Positions 1-6,184 of a stretch of DNA of 6,184 nt are shown piece by piece. The translations under genes and the position numbers were made by a program. Positions within the stretch are counted from its first letter, which is position 1. The number at the start of each line of letters is the position of its first letter. Location: the NCBI GenBank assembly GCA_028868455.1, contig JAGWUK010000201.1:1-6184 (forward strand), written 5' to 3'. The notes under the pieces are model-generated. The model searched no databases and was not told where the DNA came from. It saw nothing but the letters and a program-made list of their open reading frames with translations. This stretch comes from Burkholderiales bacterium. GTDB lineage: Bacteria > Pseudomonadota > Gammaproteobacteria > Burkholderiales > Burkholderiaceae_D.

Positions 1-12
1 GGCATTCAAAAA

Positions 13-31
13 ATACTGGATAGGAGTATAT
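13..31. promoter_or_regulatory. Operator-like inverted repeat, left copy (TACT-N7-AGTA)
   Basis: The sequence reads aatact-ggatagg-agtata: 5-bp arms (atact/agtat) around a purine-rich 7-base centre. It belongs to a 22-base pattern, aaaaaatact-N5-ggagtat (8-29), repeated at the same spacing and on the same strand at 5718-5739. From established knowledge, E. coli RcnR recognises TACT, a G-tract with one further base, then AGTA, and FrmR/CsoR relatives use similar G-tract dyads. The form fits, but the G-tract here is broken (GGATAGG). It could instead be part of an unrelated repeat. The gene it would control is not visible. Confidence 0.35.
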
Positions 32-66
32 GAAGATTGGCTTGTTTTTCCGTGTCTTGGCGAACA

Positions 67-142
67 CATGGACGATCACCAACCTGTGCGGCGGGCGTCG
101 TCCATGCACGCCGTCCACGCGCTGACCGTTGCGTATGGACGG
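67..142. repeat. Paired hairpins built from tggacg/cgtcca
   Basis: Two inverted repeats lie in tandem. catggacga (67-75) pairs with tcgtccatg (98-106). ccgtccacgc (111-120) pairs with gcgt-at-ggacgg (131-142), giving ten pairs with a two-base bulge and a ten-base loop. Both lie just past the stop of the leftward AKR gene, so they may stabilise or end its transcript. There is no adjacent U-tract on the minus strand, so this is not a canonical intrinsic terminator. Confidence 0.4.
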
Positions 143-176
143 ACGAGGGGATGGCTGGTTTCAGCGCTGCTGGCGT

Positions 177-1220
<1,044 letters not shown>

Positions 1221-1228
1221 TGCGGTTG

Positions 1229-1234
1229 CCCTCT
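1229..1234 (-). promoter_or_regulatory. Ribosome binding site of the aldo/keto reductase
   Basis: On the minus strand AGAGGG precedes the ATG at 1220 by eight bases. It lies inside the MerR reading frame. It supports the overlapping start, and it argues that the 80-nt overlap is real and not a mis-called start. Confidence 0.7.
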
Positions 1235-1702
1235 TTGTTTGGCGTTGACGAAATTTCGCTCGCCGTCTGCGTGGCCGGTGTGGCTGATGCGACTGGTGCG
1301 ACTGATGCAGTCAGCGTCGCTGGCTGGGTTTGCATGTGTTCGTACATGACGATTTTTTTATGCAAGACCGCCAGATTGCTTTGCAGCTCGGCGAGCGTTT
1401 TTTCCACGGTTTGCGTATGCTGTTCCAGCAAGGCTTTGCGTGCAGACACACTTTCAGGCGTATTGCCAAGACGGCGCAATTCGGCGTAACGCAACATGTC
1501 ACGGATCGGCAGACCGGTGGTGCGCAGTTTCAGCAGAAAGCCTATCCACTGGATATCTTCATCGCGAAACAGGCGATGCGTATTGCCGCGTCGCTGCACC
1601 GGATCGAGCAAACCTATACGTTCGTAATAGCGCAAGGTGTGCACACTGAGCCCGGTCGCTGCCGCCGCTTGTTGTATGGTCATGGAAGTGGTCATGGTTG
1701 CC

Positions 1703-1733
1703 AGTCTAGAAGTTCGAGCGCGCTCTAAGTCAA
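1703..1733 (-). promoter_or_regulatory. MerR-type promoter/operator with 19-bp spacer
   Basis: On the minus strand, -35 TTGACT (1733-1728) and -10 TAGACT (1708-1703) are separated by 19 bases. The spacer holds a perfect ten-base palindrome, gagcgcgctc (1716-1725), inside a wider imperfect dyad with arms agtt/aagt (1711-1730). Over-long spacers with a central dyad are the hallmark of promoters that MerR proteins activate by distorting DNA. The expected start of transcription, about seven bases past the -10, falls on or next to the ATG at 1695. This suggests autoregulation of the merR-AKR operon. Confidence 0.8.
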
Positions 1734-1801
1734 GGGGCGGAAAACAAATAATGCAGATTTTTTCCGCAACAAACAGCACTATCTTCCCACGGATCGCCAG
1801 A

Positions 1802-1844
1802 ACCGGCAGCCGGTGCCGGCAGTGATCAAGGCGGGTTGGCCTTG
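1802..1844. repeat. GC-rich stem-loops after the GGDEF-EAL gene
   Basis: Small inverted repeats follow the GGDEF-EAL stop on the minus strand: caaggc/gccttg (1827-1832 with 1839-1844, six-base loop) and accgg/ccggt (1802-1806 with 1810-1814), inside a run of repeated gccgg. They may terminate or slow transcription before the MerR operon. There is no U-tract, so an intrinsic terminator is not established. Confidence 0.3.
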
Positions 1845-1851
1845 GCGCGCT

Positions 1852-4107
1852 TCACCGGTGCGGTGTGGCGGGTAGCAGTGCGTCCAGGGGCATGGGGTAG
1901 CCGACTGCATAGCCTTGCGCATAATGCACGCCGATCTGGCGCAGCAGGGCGAGGATTTCCGGACTTTCGACAAACTCGGCGACAGTTTGTTTGCCCATCA
2001 GGCAGCCGATTTCATGGATGGATTTGACCATCGCCAGACTGACCGGATCGCGCGCAATGTCTTTGACAAACTGACCGTCAATCTTCAGCACGTCCACCGG
2101 CAGATTGCGCAGATAAGCGAACGACGACAAGCCGCTGCCGAAATCATCCAGCGAAAACTGGCAACCGCGTTCACGCAGCGTGCCGATGAAATGGTGGGCG
2201 GTTTGCAGATTGCTGATGGCGGCGGTTTCGGTAATTTCAAAACACACTTTGTCGTAACGCAGATCGGCGTCGCTGAGACTTTGCAAGACGAATTGCATGA
2301 AGATAGGGTCAGCCAGCGATTGCCCGGATAAATTAATCGAGCAAAGTTCGATCTGTTCCTGATGTTTTTGCATCCATTTCAGCGCGGTGCTGACGACCCA
2401 GCGATCCACGCGTGCCGACAGGTGATAGCGTTCGGCGGCGGGCATGAACTGACCCGGTGAAATCAGACCCGCTGTGTCGCTTTGCATGCGCAGCAAAAAC
2501 TCGCAATGCAGACCAGTGACGGGCGCACCGTCAATGCGCACGATGGGTTGTGCGAATAAAACCAGCTTGTCGTTTTGCAGCGCGTCTTCGATGCGGCTGA
2601 CCCATTCCATGACGCCATAGCGTTGCGCCAGTGCCGGATCGTCGGTGGCATACACGTGGATGCGGTTACGCCCGGCGTCTTTGGCGACATAGCAGGCACT
2701 GTCAGCAGCCTGCAGCAGGGCGCCGACGCTCTCGCTGTGGCAGTCGAGCACGACCATACCGATGCTGACGCCAACGCCGAAACTTTGTTCGTTCCAGACG
2801 AAGCGGTAATCGGATAAATGCTGTTGCAGACGTTCTGCCACTTTCAATGCCTGTGCGACACTTTGATTCGTCAGGATGATGCCGAATTCGTCACCGCCAA
2901 TCCGGCATAGATGATCGACCTGACGCAGCAGCTTGGCAAACAGGGCCGCAATCTGGCGCAATAATTCATCGCCAGCCGTATGGCCGCAGGTGTCGTTGAC
3001 GACTTTAAATTCGTCGAGGTCCAGATAGTAGATGATATGCTGCTGTTCTTCTGCCTGGGCGCGTACAAAGGCAAGGCCGAGCGCTTGTTCAAATGCACGA
3101 CGGTTGCCGAGTCCGGTCAGTTCGTCGTGCGTCGCCTGGAATTCGATTTCACGGCTCAGGCGACGTTGTTCGGTCACATCACGAAACACCAGCACCGCGC
3201 CGCGCACTTCGCCATCGGCGTCGCGCGTTGGCGAGACGGCGGCTTCAGCCAGAAAGCTGCCGCCGCCATGATGTTGCATGGTCAGTTGCGGGTAGCGATG
3301 GGTTTCGGCGGCAAAAATCGCTTCGGCCACCATGTCGAGCTGGGCGGCGCCACTGCCGGTATCGGTCAGTGCAAACACGGTTTGATAGCGTTGCCCGACG
3401 GCGCCGGTCAGGGACCAGCCGGTCAGTTGCTCTGCTGCGGGATTGATGTACAGAATGGTGCCGTCAGCGTCCGTCGAAATGACGGCATCGCTGATGGCAT
3501 GCAAAGTGACTTGCAGACGTTCTTTTTCCTGATACAGCGCATCTTCGGCCAGCTTGCGCGCCTGCATGAAACGCACGCGATCGAGCGCCACGGCAACATG
3601 GCTGGCAACCGCCTGCATGAATTCGATCTGCCAGGCCGAGGGTGGACGCACGCCTTCGATATCGCCATAGGTGCCAAGACCGAGACAGCCCAGCTTTTGC
3701 TCGGCGAGGATCAGCGGCACGTTGATGATGGTGCGGTTTTGCAGTTGCGCCACGATGTCTTTGTTCGTGCGCGGATCGGTACGCGCATCTTCGACGACGA
3801 CGACATGGTCAGACGTCACGATTTCCTGAATCATGGGGTCGCCATCGACGGGAATTTCTAAGGATTTGACTTCGCGGGAAATGTCGGATTCGATACCGGA
3901 ACTGACATGGCTGATGACGGTCAGCGAGCTTTGCTTTTCGCCAAACAGCGCCAGCCAGCTATGCGGGTAGCCCAGCGTGTGTTCTGCTACCGGCGAGATG
4001 GCGTCAAGGATGTCGGAAATCGTCCATGCGCGTTCCAATCGCCTACACAATTGCAACAATGCTTTGGTCGGTAATTGCGTTTCAGTAATGCTGATTGAGC
4101 CGTTCAT
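1852..4107 (-). CDS. GAF-PAS-GGDEF-EAL cyclic-di-GMP signalling protein
   Basis: A 751-aa protein without signal peptide or membrane helix, so cytosolic. In order: a GAF-like sensor (about 15-180), a PAS domain with its PAC end (about 195-315, closing in VFRDVTEQRR), GGDEF (about 320-485) and EAL (about 500-745). The cyclase site looks intact: Asp363/Asp365 (LDLDEFK), Asn371, Asp380 and GGDEF at 404-408, with the product-inhibition motif RxxD (Arg395-Asp398) exactly five residues before it. The phosphodiesterase site also looks intact. The signature is EFL, not EAL (Glu536), with Asn592 (INLSG), Glu624 (FEITET), Asp654-Asp655 (DDFGSG loop), Lys675 (LKIDG), Glu711 and Gln731 (QGY). It could therefore make or break c-di-GMP, with the sensors setting the balance; the net activity is not deducible. 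An in-frame stop lies shortly upstream of the ATG at 4107, so this is the first available start, although its RBS is weak. It is divergent from the membrane cyclase at 4596. Confidence 0.95.
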   Translation of the reverse strand: MNGSISITETQLPTKALLQLCRRLERAWTISDILDAISPVAEHTLGYPHSWLALFGEKQSSLTVISHVSSGIESDISREVKSLEIPVDGDPMIQEIVTSDHVVVVEDARTDPRTNKDIVAQLQNRTIINVPLILAEQKLGCLGLGTYGDIEGVRPPSAWQIEFMQAVASHVAVALDRVRFMQARKLAEDALYQEKERLQVTLHAISDAVISTDADGTILYINPAAEQLTGWSLTGAVGQRYQTVFALTDTGSGAAQLDMVAEAIFAAETHRYPQLTMQHHGGGSFLAEAAVSPTRDADGEVRGAVLVFRDVTEQRRLSREIEFQATHDELTGLGNRRAFEQALGLAFVRAQAEEQQHIIYYLDLDEFKVVNDTCGHTAGDELLRQIAALFAKLLRQVDHLCRIGGDEFGIILTNQSVAQALKVAERLQQHLSDYRFVWNEQSFGVGVSIGMVVLDCHSESVGALLQAADSACYVAKDAGRNRIHVYATDDPALAQRYGVMEWVSRIEDALQNDKLVLFAQPIVRIDGAPVTGLHCEFLLRMQSDTAGLISPGQFMPAAERYHLSARVDRWVVSTALKWMQKHQEQIELCSINLSGQSLADPIFMQFVLQSLSDADLRYDKVCFEITETAAISNLQTAHHFIGTLRERGCQFSLDDFGSGLSSFAYLRNLPVDVLKIDGQFVKDIARDPVSLAMVKSIHEIGCLMGKQTVAEFVESPEILALLRQIGVHYAQGYAVGYPMPLDALLPATPHR

Positions 4108-4161
4108 TGTCTGTATTTTGCTATGGATATTTCGAATTCAAATTATTGACGGCACCAGTAA

Positions 4162-4190
4162 AGTATTCCCGAGGCTTAAAACCGCGTCAA
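4162..4190 (-). promoter_or_regulatory. Candidate sigma-70 promoter of the GGDEF-EAL gene
   Basis: On the minus strand TTGACG (4190-4185) and AATACT (4167-4162) are 17 bases apart, matching the consensus at five and four of six positions. The start site would be near 4155, giving a leader of about 48 bases before the ATG at 4107. Confidence 0.5.
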
Positions 4191-4312
4191 GGCAATTACT
4201 TGCAAAAGTGTTGCGCTATCGCTGGCAAAGCTGCATTCATCAGGAGTTTCATTGAGCTTGTAGCAATTTTTGATGGCGTTTTTGCCATGTTGACAGCTGC
4301 AGCACACACCCT

Positions 4313-4370
4313 TGCCGGAAAGTGGAGTCGGCGATCCGGCATATTGCTGTTTTTGAAATGTTTTCCGGCA
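4313..4370. repeat. Inverted repeat tgccggaaa / tttccggca
   Basis: Nine-base arms at 4313-4321 and 4362-4370 are perfectly complementary across a 40-base centre. A third related stretch, atccggcat (4334-4342), lies between them. It could be a regulator's paired half-sites or a weak RNA stem upstream of the cyclase. The function is unknown. Confidence 0.35.
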
Positions 4371-4427
4371 TTTGGCATGGTAATGCGATGGAATGCGCAG
4401 AGTATTGATTTTTCCCAAGATGCAACA

Positions 4428-4439
4428 TTCGTTAACGAA
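4428..4439. repeat. 12-bp perfect palindrome upstream of the cyclase
   Basis: ttcgtt|aacgaa is perfectly self-complementary and lies about 160 bases before the cyclase start. It is suitable as a dimeric regulator site, but a 12-bp palindrome can arise by chance, so the call is weak. Confidence 0.3.
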
Positions 4440-4581
4440 GTTAGTATCAGGAATCGACTGTCTTTCCGCGTTTCAAGGTAAAGTGGCTAGAAGTACAAAA
4501 ATGTGCATTGACCAAACCTGATTTGATCCGGTTACTGTTGAACAAGACCGCCATATTCAATGAAGCGCGCGGCGAAATTAT

Positions 4582-4588
4582 GAGGGGG
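4582..4588 (+). promoter_or_regulatory. Ribosome binding site of the membrane cyclase
   Basis: gaggggg lies seven bases before the ATG at 4596 and decides that start over upstream frames. The encoded protein then begins with a short polar stretch followed directly by the first membrane helix, as expected. Confidence 0.75.
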
Positions 4589-4595
4589 CCAGATC

Positions 4596-5558
4596 ATGCT
4601 GAATCGCACAAAAGAAGAGGTGATCCTGCTCATGCTGTGCGGCCTGAGCATACCCAGCATCTTGCCTTTTGGCATCTATCGTCTGATACAAAAAAACTGG
4701 CTGATGGCGAGTGTGGATATTTCCATCGTGGTCGGCATGTTATGCCTCATGGTGTTTGTGTGGCGTACACGTCGCATTCGCGCTGCCGGCATCGCCGTGA
4801 CCCTGTTCTATTCAGCCGGCATGCTGGCCGCGGTCGCAGTGAAAGGACCGCCGATTGCTTACTGGGTCTATCCAACCATGATCGCCTCGTATTTTATTTT
4901 GCAGGCCGGCGAGGCCATGCTGATTAACTGTGTTTCGCTGACGATACTGATTTATATTCTGCAACCGCTGATGAGGACGCTGGATCTGGCCAGCCTGGTG
5001 GTGACGCTGATTTTGATCAATCTGTTTTCGTATATTTTTTCTTATCGCACCAGCATTCAGCACAAAGAACTGAATTTTCAGGCCGAAAATGATTTTCTTA
5101 CCGGCGTCAGAAACCGCCGCTCTTTTGATCGCCAGATGCAACAACTCTGCGATGAACATGCGGCCGACATGGACGTTTGCCTGCTGGTGCTCGATCTGGA
5201 TCACTTTAAAAATATCAACGACCAGTTCGGTCATTCAGTCGGCGACCAGGTGCTGGTGCAATTTTGCGCCCTGATGCGTGCCCGCATACGCACGAATGAT
5301 GGTCTGTATCGTTATGGCGGCGAAGAATTTGCCGTCATCGCGATGGGCACAGAAAGCGTCGCAGCAGCGCGCTTTGCCGAAGAGCTGCGAGGCATGGTGG
5401 CGCAGGCAGAGCTATTGACGGATTATCCGGTCACGGTTTCCATCGGCGTCGCCCAGCGCTTGCCCGGCGAAAGCGCTGACGACTGGTTCCGGCGCGCCGA
5501 CGGCATGTTATACATCGCCAAATTGTCGGGCCGCAATGCGGTGCGGGTGGCGGAGTAA
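4596..5558 (+). CDS. Membrane diguanylate cyclase (six-helix sensor + GGDEF)
   Basis: A 320-aa inner-membrane protein that should condense two GTP into c-di-GMP. About six hydrophobic helices can be drawn at roughly 8-30, 37-57, 63-83, 87-103, 106-125 and 132-150. A short linker (151-164) follows, then a GGDEF domain opening with DFLTGVRNRRSFD (166-178). Catalytic features are complete: Asp200 and Asp202 (LDLDHFK), Asn208, Asp217, GGEEF at 241-245, and Lys309 with Arg313 in the closing AKLSGRN. The inhibitory RxxD (Arg232-Asp235) sits five residues before GGEEF, so product feedback is expected. The membrane part is a compact sensor that I cannot assign to a named MASE or 7TM family; its ligand is unknown. 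The gene is divergent from the GGDEF-EAL gene at 4107, which suggests functional pairing. No clear intrinsic terminator follows, only a T7 run at 5626-5632 without a good stem. Confidence 0.95.
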   Translation: MLNRTKEEVILLMLCGLSIPSILPFGIYRLIQKNWLMASVDISIVVGMLCLMVFVWRTRRIRAAGIAVTLFYSAGMLAAVAVKGPPIAYWVYPTMIASYFILQAGEAMLINCVSLTILIYILQPLMRTLDLASLVVTLILINLFSYIFSYRTSIQHKELNFQAENDFLTGVRNRRSFDRQMQQLCDEHAADMDVCLLVLDLDHFKNINDQFGHSVGDQVLVQFCALMRARIRTNDGLYRYGGEEFAVIAMGTESVAAARFAEELRGMVAQAELLTDYPVTVSIGVAQRLPGESADDWFRRADGMLYIAKLSGRNAVRVAE

Positions 5559-5654
5559 GCCCGCTTTCAGTTGGCGCTTTGTGCGCGTATCTTGCACCAA
5601 GTAACGGCAGGATTTGTGTGATGGATTTTTTTGCCGATGAATGGGTCTTAGTTC

Positions 5655-5740
5655 AGTATATACTCCCCTTATTTTTATTAAAAAATCTCTCGGAGCGCAT
5701 GTTTAATAAGGGGGATGAAAAAATACTAAAGGGGAGTATT
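5655..5740. repeat. AT-rich block of nested inverted repeats
   Basis: The outer arms atactcccctt (5660-5670) and aaggggagtat (5729-5739) are an 11-bp perfect inverted repeat. Inside, ccccttatt (5665-5673) pairs perfectly with aataagggg (5705-5713), so the left arm has two competing partners. The left arm also overlaps the palindrome agtatatact (5655-5664). The block could be a small terminal-repeat element (about 80 bp, MITE-like) without a clear target duplication, or a cluster of repressor sites. Confidence 0.5.
5722..5740. promoter_or_regulatory. Operator-like inverted repeat, right copy (TACT-N7-AGTA)
   Basis: aatact-aaagggg-agtatt has 6-bp arms around a seven-base centre ending in four G. 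It shares aaaaaatact-N5-ggagtat with the window's left end, in the same orientation. A TACT-AGTA dyad with a central G-tract and seven-base spacing matches the operator form known for RcnR, and resembles FrmR and CsoR sites. No repressor or effector gene of that type lies next to it here, so the assignment is inference. Confidence 0.4.
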
Positions 5741-5792
5741 TGTGATTTTGATTGAAAACTGATCACAATCCCATTTCCTGTATCGATGCCAA

Positions 5793-5814
5793 TTCGAGAT
5801 GCATGCATCTCGAA
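5793..5814. repeat. 22-bp perfect palindrome
   Basis: The arms ttcgagatgca (5793-5803) and tgcatctcgaa (5804-5814) are exact reverse complements with no spacer. This is far longer than expected by chance in a 6-kb window. It may be a dimeric protein-binding site or the remnant of a mobile-element end. No gene starts close by. Confidence 0.6.
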
Positions 5815-6051
5815 ACCCCAGCTCCACCTCAGACAGCCTTCATTTCTGATCCATTTTCCGCGAAGCGCAAATTGCTGCGTCCCCAGCGGGGGAAGGTCAA
5901 CACCAAACCCAATGTAGCTGGCAAACAGACCTCAATTTGGTGTCGAGTTAACACAGAACACAAAATTAATTTGAAAGTCGCCAGCAAGACGTTGCTTTTG
6001 ACTTTGCTGTTGACTTTAATCCGCTCTGGCGCTGCCTTTGATGCGAGGCGA

Positions 6052-6111
6052 AAAATGGAATAAGAAAGCTTCGCTGTCTGAGCGAAGCGAGTTTCGAAGC
6101 TTTCCCATTTT
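6052..6111. terminator. Large hairpin, possible bidirectional terminator
   Basis: gaaagcttcg (6064-6073) pairs with cgaagctttc (6095-6104). Across a five-base bulge (6059-6063) the stem extends by aaaatgg (6052-6058) with ccatttt (6105-6111), giving 17 pairs with A-rich and T-rich edges on both strands. An alternative inner hairpin, gcttcgct-gtctg-agcgaagc (6068-6088), competes for the same left arm. No gene ends directly beside it in the window, so it could serve a gene beyond the right edge or be a repeat structure. Confidence 0.45.
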
Positions 6112-6184
6112 GCGACTTGCAGCAAAGGGAACCCGCAGGGCAGCGACTTCGCGGTCGCCTTCTTTGGCTTACTTTTCTTGGCGA
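6112..6184. repeat. Probable left part of a dispersed repeat, cut by the window end
   Basis: The stretch from about 6124 can be read as KGNPQGSDFAVAFFGLLFLA on the plus strand, without a start codon and after a stop at 6079. From memory, near-identical strings recur as spurious short ORFs in non-coding repeats of Burkholderiales and related genomes, so I treat it as repeat and not as a gene. The assignment rests on recall, not on a second copy in this window. Confidence 0.3.

Larger units (their letters stand above)
1..176. other. Non-coding region downstream of the aldo/keto reductase
   Basis: No convincing gene lies here. The first 60 bases are AT-rich and carry an operator-like inverted repeat (13-31). 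From about 64 onward the sequence becomes GC-rich and holds two hairpins built from four copies of tggacg or its complement. The region follows the 3' end of the leftward AKR gene, so it may be that operon's 3' untranslated region. A 31-codon frame at 30-125 opens three bases after an AGGAG, but its peptide has no recognisable character and is not called. Confidence 0.5.
4108..4595. other. Divergent intergenic region between two c-di-GMP genes
   Basis: These 488 bases separate the divergent starts. On the left is a good candidate promoter for the minus-strand gene. In the middle and right are short symmetrical elements: atggc-gttttt-gccat (4273-4288), a 9-bp inverted repeat tgccggaaa/tttccggca (4313-4321 with 4362-4370) and the 12-bp palindrome ttcgttaacgaa (4428-4439). 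A weak promoter for the cyclase may lie at about 4471-4499 (TTTCAA, 17 bases, TACAAA). Open frames here overlap on both strands, have no domain character and are not called. No c-di-GMP riboswitch was recognised. Confidence 0.6.
5559..6184. other. Long non-coding region rich in inverted repeats
   Basis: These 626 bases hold no gene I can support. They contain, in order: an AT-rich block of nested inverted repeats with an operator-like site (5655-5740), a tgtgat/atcaca inverted repeat (5741-5746 with 5762-5767), a 22-bp perfect palindrome (5793-5814), a small tcccc/gggga stem (5880-5893), gacttt-type short repeats (about 5970-6020), a large hairpin (6052-6111) and a right-end stretch resembling a dispersed repeat. 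Open frames of about 100 codons on each strand (5752-6063 plus, 5829-6125 minus) overlap one another, lack domain character and are not called. Confidence 0.6.

Noticed and set aside
30..125. 31-codon frame beginning MKIGLFFRVL just after AGGAG
   Set aside because: The spacing to the AGGAG is too short, the start overlaps the operator-like repeat, and the second half is encoded by hairpin sequence.
1696..1779. N-terminal extension of the MerR protein from an ATG at 1779
   Set aside because: The 28 extra residues have no family counterpart, and the region contains the operon's MerR-type promoter.
2980..3861. Long plus-strand open frame (293 codons) opposite the GGDEF-EAL gene
   Set aside because: It is antisense to a gene with clear domains and motifs. 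Its peptide is rich in His, Gly and Arg with no domain pattern, as expected from the complement of a GC-biased gene.
4374..4386. Possible sigma-54 promoter (GG ... GC) upstream of the cyclase
   Set aside because: Only nine bases separate GG and GC instead of the strict ten, and the flanking consensus is poor.
4095..4481. Plus-strand open frame in the divergent intergenic region (128 codons), with an opposing minus frame at 4176-4418
   Set aside because: Both overlap each other and lack an RBS and domain character. One starts inside the 5' end of the GGDEF-EAL gene.
4108..4595. c-di-GMP riboswitch upstream of the cyclase
   Set aside because: I could not find the conserved blocks of a GEMM riboswitch on either strand.
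4508..4927. Plus-strand open frame overlapping the start of the cyclase
   Set aside because: It runs out of frame through the membrane domain of a certain gene, and the strong RBS at 4582-4588 serves the cyclase ATG.
5741..5767. tgtgat ... atcaca as a CRP site
   Set aside because: The gap between TGTGA and TCACA is much longer than the six bases of a CRP site; it is only an inverted repeat.
5752..6125. Overlapping open frames of about 100 codons on both strands in the right non-coding region
   Set aside because: The plus frame starts with TTG without a good RBS, both pass through palindromes and repeats, and neither shows a domain.

Overview
The window looks like a piece of a betaproteobacterial chromosome, probably Burkholderiales and perhaps Oxalobacteraceae (Herminiimonas/Collimonas-like). 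This is an inference from moderate-to-high GC coding sequence with AT-richer gaps, the style of the proteins, and a right-end sequence that resembles repeats I associate with that order. No rRNA, tRNA or marker gene fixes the taxon. Four complete protein genes are supported. No transposase, tRNA, CRISPR array or phage gene is visible.

Layout. 1-176: non-coding, with an inverted-repeat operator-like site at the far left and GC-rich hairpins behind the aldo/keto reductase stop. 177-1695 (minus): a two-gene operon, a MerR-family regulator followed by an AKR13-like aldo/keto reductase, overlapping by 80 nt. Its promoter is a classic MerR-type promoter (TTGACT, 19-bp spacer, TAGACT) with a dyad in the spacer. 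The -10 sits so close to the first plausible ATG that the message may be leaderless. 1852-4107 (minus): a cytosolic GAF-PAS-GGDEF-EAL protein for cyclic-di-GMP turnover. 4108-4595: a divergent intergenic region. 4596-5558 (plus): a six-helix membrane diguanylate cyclase (GGEEF with an RxxD inhibitory site). 5559-6184: 626 bases with no convincing gene but dense symmetrical structure.

Function. The regulator/reductase pair looks like a small autoregulated carbonyl- or aldehyde-detoxification unit. The regulator has no cysteine, and it carries Lys where AdhR-type aldehyde sensors have their reactive Cys. The two divergent c-di-GMP proteins form a signalling pair: a membrane synthase and a soluble composite enzyme with both active sites apparently intact.

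The most unusual non-coding signal is a motif, aaaaaatact-N5-ggagtat, found once at each end of the window. Its core, TACT-N7-AGTA with a G-rich centre, has the form of operators of the CsoR/RcnR/FrmR repressor family. The right copy sits in an AT-rich block of nested inverted repeats. No gene of that repressor family is in the window, so this link is a hypothesis.
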